64,000 bases of DNA from Alphaproteobacteria bacterium (lineage in GTDB: Bacteria; Pseudomonadota; Alphaproteobacteria; Ferrovibrionales; Ferrovibrionaceae), in NCBI GenBank assembly GCA_017307375.1, contig JAFKFH010000009.1, forward strand, positions 310,001 through 374,000. Reading direction: 5' to 3'. Of this stretch, positions 18,269 through 29,201 are shown piece after piece; the first letter of the stretch is position 1, and each line of letters opens with the position of its first letter. A program made the translations under genes and the position numbers. The notes under the pieces are model-generated. The model did not search any database. It was not told where the DNA came from and was given only the letters and a program-made list of their open reading frames with translations.

Positions 18269-19294
18269 ACGCCCGTTCTTTTCGGCGATCTCCAAGCGGC
18301 GCTTCGCCAATTTCCGCGCCAATCGCCGCGGCTGGTGGTCGCTGTGGATCTTCCTGGTGCTGTTCGGCCTCAGCCTCGCCGCCGAGTTGATCGCCAACGA
18401 CCAGCCGCTGCTGGTCCAGTACGACGGCAAGCTCTACTACCCGCTGGTCAAATCCTATCCGGAAACCACCTTCGGCGGCGATTTCGAGACGGCGACCGAC
18501 TATCGCGACCGTTTCGTGCGCGACGAGATCGCGGCCAAGGGCTGGATCCTGTGGGCGCCGATCCCCTATTCCTACCAGACCATCAACCGTGAACTGACGG
18601 TGCCGGCCCCAGCCCCGCCGTCTAAGGAAAACTGGCTCGGCACCGACGACCAGGGCCGCGACGTGGTCGCCCGGCTGATCTACGGCTTCCGCCTGTCGGT
18701 GCTGTTCGGCCTGACCCTGACCATCCTGTCCTCGATCATCGGGGTGATCGCCGGTGCGGTGCAGGGCTATTTCGGCGGGCTGACCGACCTGTTGTTCCAG
18801 CGCTTCATGGAAATCTGGTCGGGCCTGCCCACGCTCTACCTGCTGATCATCCTGGCAAGCTTCGTGCAGCCGAATTTCTGGTGGCTGCTCGGCATCATGC
18901 TCGCCTTCTCGTGGATGGCGCTGGTGGGCGTGGTGCGCGCCGAATTCCTGCGCGCCCGCAACCTCGACTATGTCCGCGCCGCCCGCGCGCTCGGCGTCGG
19001 CAACATCGCCATCATGTGGCGGCACCTGCTGCCGAACGCGATGGTCGCGACCCTGACCTTCATGCCGTTCATCCTGAACGGGGCGATCACGACCCTGACC
19101 GCGCTCGATTTCCTCGGCTTCGGCCTGCCCCCGGGTTCGCCGTCGCTGGGCGAACTGCTGTCGCAGGGCAAGTCGAACCTGCAGGCACCGTGGCTGGGCT
19201 TGACCGCCTTCGCGGTGCTGGCGGTCACCCTGAGCCTGCTGATCTTCATCGGCGAAGCGGTACGCGACGCCTTCGACCCGCGGAAGATTGTCGG

Positions 19295-19298
<4 letters not shown>
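18258..19298 (+). CDS. yejE: Peptide ABC transporter permease (YejE type)
   Basis: This 346-residue permease opens with [22 protein letters not shown], the basic N-terminus typical of YejE, then has a large periplasmic loop and five further membrane helices. The EAA motif region is [20 protein letters not shown]. The ATG at 18258 is chosen because a GAGGGG lies just upstream and the family N-terminus begins there. The stop overlaps the ATPase start (ATGA). Confidence 0.93.
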
Positions 19299-20929
<1,631 letters not shown>

Positions 20930-20947
20930 GAACCAGCGAGCATACCC

Positions 20948-21877
20948 ATGGCGTTCCTTTTCCTGTCCACCTGGCACGACACCCAAGCCTGGATCGATGC
21001 GTTCCGCGAGGCGGCGCCCGGCATCGACCTGCGGATCTATCCCGACCTGGGCGATACCGCCGACATCGATTTCGCCGTCGGCTGGCGCCCGCCCGCGGGC
21101 ATCTTCGCCGAGTTGCCGAACCTGAAGGTGCTGCATTCGCTGGGCGCCGGCGTCGAATCGATGATTCATGACCCGACGCTGCGGCCCGAGGTCACCGTCT
21201 GCCGCGTGGTCGAGGATCGGCTGACCCTGGGCATGAGCGAATACGTGCTGCTGCACGTGCTGCGCTATCACCGCCGCCTCGACGAGCTGATCGCCAATCA
21301 GAAGGCGCGGCGCTGGGACTTCTTCCCCCCGGCCTACACGCCCTCGACCACCGTCGGTATCCTCGGCCTCGGCCGGCTCGGCATCGATGCGGGCGAGAAG
21401 CTTGCCGCGCTGGGCTTCCGCGTCGTCGGCTGGAGCCAGACGGAAAAGCAGGTCCGCGGCATCGAATCCTATGCCGGGCCTGGGCAGTTCGACGACTTCC
21501 TGCGTGTCTGCGACATGCTGGTCTGCCTGCTGCCGCTGACCCCGGAAACTACCGGCATCCTGAACCGGCGCAATCTCGGCCTGCTCAAGCGCGGCGCCTA
21601 TCTGATCAATGCCGGGCGCGGCGGGCATCTGGTCGATGCCGACCTGCTGGCGCTGCTCGACGAAGGCCACATCGCCGCCGCGACGCTCGACGTCTTCCAC
21701 CAGGAACCGCTGCCGGCGGACAATCCGTTCTGGGATCATCCGCGGATCACGGTCACGCCGCACAATGCCTCGGATTCGCTGCCCCAGCCGGTGGCGCGGA
21801 TGATCATCGACCAGTACGAACGCTTCCGGTCCGGCCGGCCGCTCGCCAACATCGTCGACCGGACCAAGGGCTACTGA
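20948..21877 (+). CDS. ghrA: Glyoxylate/hydroxypyruvate reductase A-like D-2-hydroxyacid dehydrogenase
   Basis: This 309-residue protein of the GhrA branch has the NAD(P)-binding motif GILGLGRLGIDAGEKLAALG near residue 140. The catalytic region has INAGRGGHLVDADLLALLD, and the histidine is in TPHNASDSLP. It reduces glyoxylate or hydroxypyruvate using NADPH in characterised homologues. It follows the transporter operon by 18 bases but need not be related to it. Confidence 0.87.
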   Translation: MAFLFLSTWHDTQAWIDAFREAAPGIDLRIYPDLGDTADIDFAVGWRPPAGIFAELPNLKVLHSLGAGVESMIHDPTLRPEVTVCRVVEDRLTLGMSEYVLLHVLRYHRRLDELIANQKARRWDFFPPAYTPSTTVGILGLGRLGIDAGEKLAALGFRVVGWSQTEKQVRGIESYAGPGQFDDFLRVCDMLVCLLPLTPETTGILNRRNLGLLKRGAYLINAGRGGHLVDADLLALLDEGHIAAATLDVFHQEPLPADNPFWDHPRITVTPHNASDSLPQPVARMIIDQYERFRSGRPLANIVDRTKGY

Positions 21878-21890
21878 TCGGCCCGGCGCC

Positions 21891-22475
21891 GTGGCGGGGC
21901 ATCGCGAGGACGACGGCGAATACCGGCAGGAAGACGGCTTCACGCTGATCGAAGTCGATCTCGAACGGATCGAGCAATTGTACAACACGCTCGATCCCTC
22001 GCCTTTCCGCCTGCGCGATCTCGACGCCGAGGCGCATGACTACATCGTCGGCTCGGCCCGCGAGATCGGGCCGGGCAAGCCGGTCAAGCTGGTCCTGCAC
22101 CTGCCCGCGCAGGGTCCGGTCGCGGTTCACCGCGAGGCGGTGACCGACATGATCCACCATTATTTCGCCGCCCGCGCCGGGATCGCGCGGCTGGAACTGC
22201 ACAATCACATGCGGATCGGCCGGATCGCCCTTGCCGTCGGGCTGCTGTTCCTCGGCGGCTGCATCACGCTGCGGCGGGTCTTCTTCGTCGACACCGCCAG
22301 CACCTTCGACCAGGTCATGGCCGAGGGGCTGCTGATCTGCGGCTGGGTCGCGATGTGGCGGCCGCTCGAGATCATGCTCTACGACTGGTGGCCGATCCGG
22401 CGCGATTGCCGCATCTACGACCGGCTGGCCGCGATGCCGGTCGAACTGCGACCCCGACAGCCGGACGACGCCTGA
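21891..22475 (+). CDS. Conserved hypothetical membrane protein
   Basis: This 194-residue protein starts at a GTG 13 bases after the ghrA-like stop. The N-terminal half is soluble, with FTLIEVDLERIEQLYNTLDP followed by PFRLRDLDAEAHDYIVG and a VHREAVTDMIHHYF helix. Two hydrophobic segments follow (IALAVGLLFLGGCITL; VMAEGLLICGWVAMW), then a short cytoplasmic tail. I recognise it as a family seen in other proteobacteria but know no function. Confidence 0.75.
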   Translation: MAGHREDDGEYRQEDGFTLIEVDLERIEQLYNTLDPSPFRLRDLDAEAHDYIVGSAREIGPGKPVKLVLHLPAQGPVAVHREAVTDMIHHYFAARAGIARLELHNHMRIGRIALAVGLLFLGGCITLRRVFFVDTASTFDQVMAEGLLICGWVAMWRPLEIMLYDWWPIRRDCRIYDRLAAMPVELRPRQPDDA

Positions 22476-22483
22476 GCGGCAAT

Positions 22484-22539
22484 CGTCGTACGAGCAAGGG
22501 GCCGCGCTTTCCCTGGGTTCCGCCTTCCGGGACGACGGT
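22484..22539. repeat. Partial copy of the dispersed intergenic repeat
   Basis: Between the hypothetical membrane gene and the DUF1697 gene lies CCCTGGGTTCCGCCTTCCGG followed by GACGACGG. It parallels the right end of the element near 39.4 kb (CCCTGGGCACCCGCTTGCGC, then GGGTACGACG). It appears to be a degenerate partial copy. Confidence 0.45.
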
Positions 22540-22587
22540 TGACGCCTGCGCTTGTACCGAGGTTCAAGCCGGCCTGGGCTTGCGAAC

Positions 22588-23127
22588 CTACGCCTGCACC
22601 ATCTCGGCCAGCTTCAGCACGGTACGCCAGTTGCGGGCGGTGGCGCCGCCGGCCGCATCGGGGATCATCTTCGAGCGGGCAGCGCCATCACCGAAATAGA
22701 GCCAGATCGCGTCGCCGACCAGCGCGGCCCGCTCGTTGGCCGAGGCGCGCCGACGCAACCTGGCCAGATGGTCCGGACCAGGCGCTGTCTTGGCCAGCAC
22801 CAGCATCACATTGTTGGGTTCGACTGCGGCCTGCTCCGGGAACGGGTTGCCGGCGACATAGCCGGCCCATTGCCCGGCCGTACGCACGACGATCTCGACC
22901 GCGAAGCCGAACTGCTTCTCGACCGCTGCTTCCAGCGCCGCTGTCGGGTCAGCGGTAGCGGAGAAGACGAGATTGCCGCTCTGGATATGGCTCTGCACCG
23001 AACCAAAGCCCTGCTCCTGGCACAGCGCGCGCAATTCGGCCATCGGCACCTTGCGGTGGCCGCCGACATTGATGCCGCGCAGCAGGGCGACGAAGGTCGT
23101 CGCCCGGCCGCCCCGGCGGTCAGCCAT
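22588..23127 (-). CDS. DUF1697 domain-containing protein
   Basis: This 179-residue protein matches DUF1697, with FVALLRGINVGGHRKVPMAE at residues 11-30, SHIQSGNLVFSA, and the C-terminal KMIPDAAGGATARNWRTVLK. The function of the family is unknown. Its start overlaps the end of the M17 peptidase gene by 8 bases, so the two are probably co-transcribed. Confidence 0.9.
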   Translation of the reverse strand: MADRRGGRATTFVALLRGINVGGHRKVPMAELRALCQEQGFGSVQSHIQSGNLVFSATADPTAALEAAVEKQFGFAVEIVVRTAGQWAGYVAGNPFPEQAAVEPNNVMLVLAKTAPGPDHLARLRRRASANERAALVGDAIWLYFGDGAARSKMIPDAAGGATARNWRTVLKLAEMVQA

Positions 23128-24493
23128 AGCGCCGCTGCAGCAGGGCGAACAGCGCGCGCATGGTCAGGGCCTCGCCGCCGACCGGGCGGCCGGCGCGCGG
23201 CTTGTTGTTCCAGGCGAACAGGTCGATATGCGCCCAGGACTTGGCCTTGCCGACAAAATCCTTGAGGAACAACGCGGCGGTGATCGCACCGGCCATGCCA
23301 TCCTCGCCGGCATTGTTGATGTCGGCGATCTTGGAATCGATCAGCGCGCGATAGGGTGCGTGCAGCGGCATCCGCCAGACCGGGTCGCTGGCGGCGGCGC
23401 CGGCGGCGGCGATATCGGCGGCCAGCGTTTCGTCGTCGGTGAACAGGGCCGGCAGTTCCGGCCCGAGGGCGACGCGGGCCGCCCCGGTGAGGGTGGCGAA
23501 GTCGATCATCAGCTCGGGCGCCTCGTCGTCGCCGTCGGCCAGGGCGTCGGCGAGGATCAGCCGGCCCTCGGCATCGGTGTTGCCGATCTCGACGGTCAGC
23601 CCGGCGCGGCTGCGGAAGACGTCGCCGGGGCGGAACGCATTGCCCGAAACCGCATTCTCGACCGTCGGGATCAGGAGGCGCAGCCGGACCTTGAGGCCGG
23701 CATCCATGATCATGTCGGCCAGGCCCAGCGCCGTCGCCGCCCCGCCCATGTCCTTCTTCATCATCGCCATGCCGGAGGCCGGCTTGAGGTCGAGGCCGCC
23801 GGTGTCGAAGCAGACACCCTTGCCGACCAGCGTCACCTTCGGTGCGTCGGGCGCCCCCCAGACCAGCTCGATCAGCCGCGGCGCGCGCGTCGAGGCACGG
23901 CCGACCGCATGGATCAGCGGATAGTTCTGGGCCAGCAGGTCGTCGCCCACCACCTCGCGGCGCCGGGCGCCATGCCGGTTGCCGACCTCGGCCACGGCAG
24001 CGGCCAGCTCCTCGGGGCCGAGGTCCTGGGCCGGGGTGGTGACGAGATCGCGCACCAGGCCCATCGCCCGCACGGTGCGCACGACGGCCGCGCGGTCCGC
24101 CTTGGCCGGCCAGGCCAGCACGGCGAACGGCCCTTCGGCCGGCTTGCGGTAGCGGCGGTATTCATAGGTGCCGAGCGCCCAGCCGGTCGCGGCGGCGGTG
24201 GCGAGTTCGGGATCGTCGAGGCCTTCGATCCGCCAGGCCAGGGCCGGCAGGACGGTCAGCGCGGCGAAGGTCCAGAGGTCGGGAGTCTTGCCCAGCCCCA
24301 GCACGGCGGCGGCCGGCGCCCCGTCCGCCCCCGGCAGCAGCAGCACCTTGCCGGCCTCGCCCTTGTAGCGATGCGCCGCGACCCAGGCGCGGATGCCGGC
24401 GTCGCGGCCTTCCAGCCAGCCGGCGAAATCGCCTTCGGCGACGAGATGGACGGGCAACTGGCCGGCGGCTTCGTCGACGAGACGGTCGAGCAT
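23120..24493 (-). CDS. Leucyl aminopeptidase family protein (M17)
   Basis: This 457-residue peptidase has the two M17 metal/active-site motifs: VGKGVCFDTGGLDLKP near residue 225 and the signature NTDAEGRLILADAL near 300. A variable N-terminal domain precedes them. M17 enzymes are dizinc or Mn aminopeptidases releasing N-terminal residues from peptides. It resembles the shorter alphaproteobacterial PepA-like group. Start taken at the ATG at 24493; a TTG immediately precedes it. Confidence 0.92.
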   Translation of the reverse strand: MLDRLVDEAAGQLPVHLVAEGDFAGWLEGRDAGIRAWVAAHRYKGEAGKVLLLPGADGAPAAAVLGLGKTPDLWTFAALTVLPALAWRIEGLDDPELATAAATGWALGTYEYRRYRKPAEGPFAVLAWPAKADRAAVVRTVRAMGLVRDLVTTPAQDLGPEELAAAVAEVGNRHGARRREVVGDDLLAQNYPLIHAVGRASTRAPRLIELVWGAPDAPKVTLVGKGVCFDTGGLDLKPASGMAMMKKDMGGAATALGLADMIMDAGLKVRLRLLIPTVENAVSGNAFRPGDVFRSRAGLTVEIGNTDAEGRLILADALADGDDEAPELMIDFATLTGAARVALGPELPALFTDDETLAADIAAAGAAASDPVWRMPLHAPYRALIDSKIADINNAGEDGMAGAITAALFLKDFVGKAKSWAHIDLFAWNNKPRAGRPVGGEALTMRALFALLQRRYG

Positions 24494-24576
24494 CAAGGAA
24501 CTCCTGGCAAGGAACAGCGGATTCGTGGCTTATAACCGACCCATCCGCCTGCATGAACAAGAAGGATTCGGTGACA

Positions 24577-25218
24577 ATGTCGGGCCTGAAGCTGGTGATC
24601 GGCAACAAGAACTATTCGTCCTGGTCGCTGCGCCCCTGGCTGGCCCTGCGCCAGGCCGGCGCCACCTTCGCCGAGGAGATGATCGCGCTGCGCCAGCCCG
24701 ATACCCGCACCCGCATCCTCGCCTTTTCCGCCGCCGGCCGGGTCCCGGTCCTGATCGACGGCGACGTCACGGTGTGGGAAAGCCTGGCCATCTGCGAATA
24801 CGTGGCCGAACTGTTCCCGCAGGCGGGGCTGTGGCCCGACGAGCGACAGGCCCGGGCGATCTGCCGCTCGGTCGCGACCGAAATGCACGCGGGTTTCGCG
24901 CCGCTGCGCCAGGCGCTGCCGATGGATTACCGTGCCAGCCTGCCGCTGCCCGCGCTGGACGCCGCGGTCGCCGACGATATCGCCCGCATCCAGGCGGTCT
25001 GGCGGATGGCGCGCGAGCGCTTCGGGGCGGGCGGGCCGTTCCTGTTCGGCCGGTTTTCGGTCGCCGATGCGATGTATGCGCCGGTCGTGACCCGCTTCAA
25101 CACCTACGGCGTGGCACTGGACGAGGTCGCCCGGGCCTATTGCACCGCGATCCTCGCCTTGCCGGCGATGCGGGAATGGCTCGACGCCGCGCGGACCGAG
25201 CCGGCCTTGCCCCAATGA
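24577..25218 (+). CDS. Glutathione S-transferase family protein
   Basis: This 213-residue GST has a thioredoxin-like N-terminal domain starting LKLVIGNKNYSSWSLRPWLA, where the serine/tyrosine region contacts glutathione. It also has the VWESLAICEYVAE motif and an all-helical C-terminal domain with FSVADAMYAPVV. The ATG at 24577 has GAAGGA 10 bases upstream and gives the family's usual N-terminus. An in-frame ATG at 24553 has no Shine-Dalgarno. Substrate unknown. Confidence 0.9.
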   Translation: MSGLKLVIGNKNYSSWSLRPWLALRQAGATFAEEMIALRQPDTRTRILAFSAAGRVPVLIDGDVTVWESLAICEYVAELFPQAGLWPDERQARAICRSVATEMHAGFAPLRQALPMDYRASLPLPALDAAVADDIARIQAVWRMARERFGAGGPFLFGRFSVADAMYAPVVTRFNTYGVALDEVARAYCTAILALPAMREWLDAARTEPALPQ

Positions 25219-25219
25219 C

Positions 25220-26230
25220 CTATTCGGTCAGCGCGTCGGAGATGACGCCGACCTCGCGGTAGTAGCGCTCCGCCCCGGGGTGGAGCGGGATCGAGATGCC
25301 GGTCAGCGCCGTGCCCAGCTGGATCTGCTGGCCCTTGGCGTGGCCGGCATCGAGCAGGGCGCGGTTCTGCGGCCGCCACAGCGCCTTGGTGATCTGGTAG
25401 ATCAGCTCGGGGTCGGCGGTATCGTTGACGACCCATTGCGCGCCGATCGACAGCGTCGGGATTTCCGGAATGTCCTTGTAGGTGCCGGCCGGAATCAGCT
25501 CGGTCCCGAAGAAGCGATGGCGCTTCAGCGCGGCCTCGGCCCGCCGGCCCGACAGCGGCACCAGGTCGATCAGGCCCTGTTCGGCGAGATCGGCGACCGA
25601 GGCGGCGGGAAACCCCGCGACCAGAAAGAAGGCATCGAGTTCGCCGCGCGTCAGCAGCACGATGGCCTCGCCGGGGTCGACCTCCATCGGCTTCAGCTGG
25701 TTCAGCCGAACCCCGTAGGCGGGCAACAGGATCTCGGCATTGAGCCGCGTGCCCGAGCCGGGCTTGTCGATCGACACGCGCTTGCCGATCAGGTCGCGGA
25801 TATCCTTGATCTGCGCGCCGCGGCGAGCGACCAGATGGATCGTCTCGGGGTAGAGATTGGCGATCACCCGCAGCGAGGGCATCGCCGCACGGCGGAAATA
25901 GCTCTGCTCGCCATGGAAGGCCCAGTAGGAGATATCGGCCAGCGCCAGGCCCGAATCGACCTTGTCGGCGGCAATCGCCAGCACGTTCGCCACCGACCCC
26001 TCGCTGGTCTGGGCGACCGCGACGAGGTTGGGCACGCCGCACGGCCCGCCCTTGTCGCAGGGCGGCGAGCCCGGCGGCGACGAAATCACGGTCGCCAGGG
26101 CCGCCCCGACCGGGAAATAGGTCGAGGCCGCCGAGCCGGTGAGGATGCGGAAGAACCGCAGTTCATCGGCGGCCCGGGCGGGAAGGGCGGCGAGGATCAG
26201 GCCGAGCAGGGCTAGGAAAACGGCGCGCAT
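25220..26230 (-). CDS. TAXI-family TRAP transporter solute-binding protein
   Basis: This 336-residue periplasmic protein has a signal peptide (FLALLGLILAALPARAAD). It shows the TAXI pattern RILTGSAASTYFPVGAALA near residue 30 and IKDIRDLIGKRVSIDKPGSG around 145. TAXI proteins bind small organic acids such as glutamate or succinate for TRAP transporters. No TRAP membrane subunits are adjacent, so it is an orphan whose partner must be encoded elsewhere. It converges on the GST gene with one base between stops. Confidence 0.9.
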   Translation of the reverse strand: MRAVFLALLGLILAALPARAADELRFFRILTGSAASTYFPVGAALATVISSPPGSPPCDKGGPCGVPNLVAVAQTSEGSVANVLAIAADKVDSGLALADISYWAFHGEQSYFRRAAMPSLRVIANLYPETIHLVARRGAQIKDIRDLIGKRVSIDKPGSGTRLNAEILLPAYGVRLNQLKPMEVDPGEAIVLLTRGELDAFFLVAGFPAASVADLAEQGLIDLVPLSGRRAEAALKRHRFFGTELIPAGTYKDIPEIPTLSIGAQWVVNDTADPELIYQITKALWRPQNRALLDAGHAKGQQIQLGTALTGISIPLHPGAERYYREVGVISDALTE

Positions 26231-26289
26231 GGCGCGACTATAACAAAGATCGGCGCGGCAGGCGCCCGCCGAGAAACGGGGAGAAGCCC

Positions 26290-26658
26290 ATGCCCAGCCG
26301 CGAACGCGTAGAAGCCTTCATCGCCCGCGTCGTCTCCGGCGCCCATGACCTCGCGATCGAGGAATTCTACACGCCCGACGCCACGATGCAGGAGAACCAG
26401 AATCCGCCGCGCATCGGCCGCGATACCCTGGTGGCGCAGGAACGGGCGGTGATGGACCGCGCCAGCCGGATCGTCACCCATCCGGTCGAGACCTGGCTGA
26501 TCGACGGCGACAAGGTGGTGATCAACTGGGTCTTCGAGTTCGAATTCCCCGACGGCCGCGGCTTTCGCATGGAGGAACTGGCGCTGCAGCGGTGGGAGGG
26601 CGACCGGATCGCCGAGGAACGCTTCTTCTACGACCCGGGCCAGCGTGTCCTGAAATAA
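26290..26658 (+). CDS. NTF2-like / SnoaL-like protein
   Basis: This 122-residue single-domain protein has the cone-shaped NTF2 fold pattern: FIARVVSGAHDLAIEEFYTP, then the loop NPPRIGRDTLVAQERAVM, and later FEFPDGRGFRMEELALQRWE. The fold serves enzymes and binding proteins alike, and no catalytic residues can be assigned. GGGGAG precedes the ATG. Confidence 0.85.
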   Translation: MPSRERVEAFIARVVSGAHDLAIEEFYTPDATMQENQNPPRIGRDTLVAQERAVMDRASRIVTHPVETWLIDGDKVVINWVFEFEFPDGRGFRMEELALQRWEGDRIAEERFFYDPGQRVLK

Positions 26659-26662
26659 GGCG

Positions 26663-26923
26663 TCAGCGGCGCCGGAAGCGGATCTTGCCGACCACGATCG
26701 CCATCGCCAGGCAGAAGGTCACGGCGTTCGACGCGATCACCGAGGGCGAGCCGAGCAGGATGCCGTAGACCAGCCACAGCGCCACGCCGCTGACGAAGGC
26801 CGAGAAGGTCGTCAGGTTGATGTCGTCGACGCGGCGGGTGCGCCAGACCTGGATCACCTGGGGCAGGAAGGCGAAGGTCGTCAGCACACCGGCGGCAAAG
26901 CCGAGGATCTCGATATCGTTCAA
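26663..26923 (-). CDS. SemiSWEET sugar transporter
   Basis: This 86-residue protein has three transmembrane helices and the diagnostic PQ motif FLPQVIQVWRTR in helix 1, then NLTTFSAFVSG and SNAVTFCLAMAIVV. SemiSWEETs work as dimers and move sugars across the inner membrane. The start is a TTG whose last bases overlap the TGA of the upstream HIT gene (TTGA), implying translational coupling. Family-typical length supports this start. Confidence 0.85.
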   Translation of the reverse strand: MNDIEILGFAAGVLTTFAFLPQVIQVWRTRRVDDINLTTFSAFVSGVALWLVYGILLGSPSVIASNAVTFCLAMAIVVGKIRFRRR

Positions 26924-27324
26924 GCGCCGAACCCGCCGCGAAGGCGGGCGACCAGGTCGTCGCGTGCCGGCGGGGCGTAGCCCTCGGGCGCATCGACCGC
27001 CCAGACCGGCCTGGGCCATGCCGCGTCCCCGACTACCCGGGCAATGACGTGGACGTGCAGCTGCGCGACGACATTGCCGAAACTGGCCACGTTCAGCTTG
27101 TCGCAGGGAACCGTTTGCTGCACCACCCGGCTCGCCAGCGCGACCTCGTCGCTCAGCCGGTGCCGGTCGGCGTCGGTCATGTCGATCAACTCGCGCAGGC
27201 CGGCGATGCGGGGCACCAGGACCAGCCAGGTCCAGGCACGACGGTCCATCAGCAGGACCTCGGACAGGCCGAGGGTGGCGACCGGCACGGTATCGGCGGC
27301 AAAACGGGGGTCGAGGACGAACAT
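26920..27324 (-). CDS. HIT domain-containing hydrolase
   Basis: This 134-residue histidine-triad protein has QLHVHVIAR near residue 95 providing the HxHxH catalytic triad, and KLNVASFGNVVAQ before it forms the nucleotide-binding strand. It probably hydrolyses nucleotide phosphoramidates or dinucleotide polyphosphates. Its stop overlaps the SemiSWEET TTG start. Confidence 0.92.
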   Translation of the reverse strand: MFVLDPRFAADTVPVATLGLSEVLLMDRRAWTWLVLVPRIAGLRELIDMTDADRHRLSDEVALASRVVQQTVPCDKLNVASFGNVVAQLHVHVIARVVGDAAWPRPVWAVDAPEGYAPPARDDLVARLRGGFGA

Positions 27325-27352
27325 GGGCTGAAGCTACAACGCCGGCCGCGCG

Positions 27353-28819
27353 CTATTCCACCACCAGTTTGACCCGCTGGTCGGGCTTGATGACATCGTT
27401 GGGTCCGATCGCGTTCAGCACGCGGAACCAGTCGAGCCGGTAGTCGGCCATCGCCATGCGGGCGGCAAACTTCTCGGCCGTGTCGCCGGCCACCGCCTTG
27501 ACGATCCTGATGCGCAACGGCTTCAGCGCGGCGGCCTCCTGCGGCGACAGGCGGCGGAACGACATCGCGGTCTGGCGGTACGGTTCGGCCATCGCCCGGG
27601 TCTGGGCCGGGGCCGAGATCATGGTGAAGCGGAAGATCTGGTCGGGTGCGACACGGATCGCGACCAGCCGCGCATCGGCCTGGCCGCCATCGGTATTGAG
27701 CCGGGTGGTGGCCGTCGCCGCGTCGAGGCCGTTGATGGTGATGCCCTGGACGTTCTGCAGCGACGCCTTGGCCGCCCAGATCCGCGTCAGGTAATCCGCA
27801 GCCGAGGTCGCGGCAGCCAGCGCCTTGCGGTCGCCCTCGTTGTCGAACTGGATGCCGGCGCCGTTCGGGCCCTGCGCCGTCACCGCGTCGGTGCCGTTGT
27901 TCAGGCGGAATCCTTCCGGCACGGTGAAGGTGATCCGCATGCCGGGATGCGAGAAGGTGCGGCCGCGCACGAAGCCCTGCGAGGGATCGTCGCCGTAGAC
28001 CATGCCGTCGATGCGGTCGAGGAAGATATCGCGCCGATAGATCGGCTCGGCCCCCTCCGCGCCGGCCTCCTTGATCGCCCGTTCGACGCGATCCGCGGTG
28101 CGCGGGTGCGTCGCCATGAAGTCGGTCCGCCGCTCGGCCCCCTCCTTGCCGGCGATGCGATTTTCCAGCGCGGCATAAGAGTTCAGCGAGGCCAGGAAGT
28201 GGGCCTGGGCCTGCGGCGCATAGCCGGCGCGGGTCAGGAGCTGGATGCCGATAAGGTCGGCCTGATACTCCTGGTCGCGCGAGTATTTCTGCAGATAGAG
28301 CGCGCCCCCGGCCTGGGCGAGCTGGCTGGCCAGCGAGTTCTGCAGCAACAGGTCGAGGGCGGCGACGCCGAGCTGCGCCATCACCCCGCGGCTGTAGCGC
28401 TGGGCGGTGTGGCGGGCGGTGACGTGGCCGATCTCGTGGCCGATGACGCCGGCCAGCTCGGCCTCGTTGTTGGCCAGGGCGAGCAGGCCGCGGGTGAAGT
28501 AGATGTAGCCCCCAGGCAGGGCGAAGGCGTTGACGACCGGCGAATTGAGCAGCGTCACCCGGAACTGGGCGTTCGGGGTGTCCGAGACCCGGACCATCCG
28601 GCCGGCAACTTCGGCCACATAGCCGCCGAGCGCCGGATCGTCATAGGCGCCGCCGTATTCGGCCAGGATCTTGGGGTGTTCCTCGGCCCCGATCTGCTTT
28701 TCCTGTTCCGGCGACATCAGGCTGAAGCCCTGCGCGGTCGCAGGCGACGGACAGCCGGCGAAGAGGGCGAGCACGGCGCAGCCCGCCACCACGACTTTCC
28801 AGATAGGGGACATCGTCAT
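27353..28819 (-). CDS. M48 family metallopeptidase (BepA/YfgC-like lipoprotein)
   Basis: This 488-residue protein has a signal sequence ending LFAGC, a near-lipobox, so it may be a periplasmic lipoprotein. The zinc motif HEIGHVTARH lies near residue 130, with a downstream YQADLIG glutamate helix. The C-terminal 55 residues (DTAEKFAARM to KPDQRVKLVVE) resemble a LysM domain. Homologues degrade or mature outer-membrane proteins. The start at 28819 has GGGAGC upstream; the longer open frame to 28993 is antisense noise. Confidence 0.9.
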   Translation of the reverse strand: MTMSPIWKVVVAGCAVLALFAGCPSPATAQGFSLMSPEQEKQIGAEEHPKILAEYGGAYDDPALGGYVAEVAGRMVRVSDTPNAQFRVTLLNSPVVNAFALPGGYIYFTRGLLALANNEAELAGVIGHEIGHVTARHTAQRYSRGVMAQLGVAALDLLLQNSLASQLAQAGGALYLQKYSRDQEYQADLIGIQLLTRAGYAPQAQAHFLASLNSYAALENRIAGKEGAERRTDFMATHPRTADRVERAIKEAGAEGAEPIYRRDIFLDRIDGMVYGDDPSQGFVRGRTFSHPGMRITFTVPEGFRLNNGTDAVTAQGPNGAGIQFDNEGDRKALAAATSAADYLTRIWAAKASLQNVQGITINGLDAATATTRLNTDGGQADARLVAIRVAPDQIFRFTMISAPAQTRAMAEPYRQTAMSFRRLSPQEAAALKPLRIRIVKAVAGDTAEKFAARMAMADYRLDWFRVLNAIGPNDVIKPDQRVKLVVE

Positions 28820-28886
28820 CTGCCGCTCCCGAGGGTGTTCCGCCCACTCAATTAGGCGATGACAGCAGAATTGACGAGAGGGCGAA

Positions 28887-29201
28887 TCAGTTGCGCGGCC
28901 GGCGGCGACCGGGCGCGCGGCGCGCCTCCATCGGCGCCAGCGCCTGGGCGATGCCGGAGCGGACATCCTCGGCCACCGACGAGACGGCGGCACCCAGCAG
29001 GAACGAGGTATCGCGGCGGGTACGGCGCAACAGGCGGGCGGATTCGTCGAGCAGGGCGGCGCCGCGGCTGTCGGCCGGCCGCGCGGTCAGGTCGACCAGC
29101 CGGGCCTGCAGGTCGCGCAACCGCTCCAGCGCGGTCGCGGCAACCTCGACTGCATCACCTTTCGCCGACTTCTTCGTCCCGACCCGGCGCTTAGCCATCA
29201 T
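28887..29201 (-). CDS. Conserved hypothetical helical protein
   Basis: This 104-residue protein has a basic N-terminus (AKRRVGTKKSAKGD), a long helical heptad-like centre (ALERLRDLQARLVDL) and a basic tail (RRAPGRRRPRN). Two adjacent ATGs (29201 and 29198) follow a GGGAG. No family is recognised. A strong GC hairpin (29237-29252) lies upstream of the start. Confidence 0.6.
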   Translation of the reverse strand: MMAKRRVGTKKSAKGDAVEVAATALERLRDLQARLVDLTARPADSRGAALLDESARLLRRTRRDTSFLLGAAVSSVAEDVRSGIAQALAPMEARRAPGRRRPRN

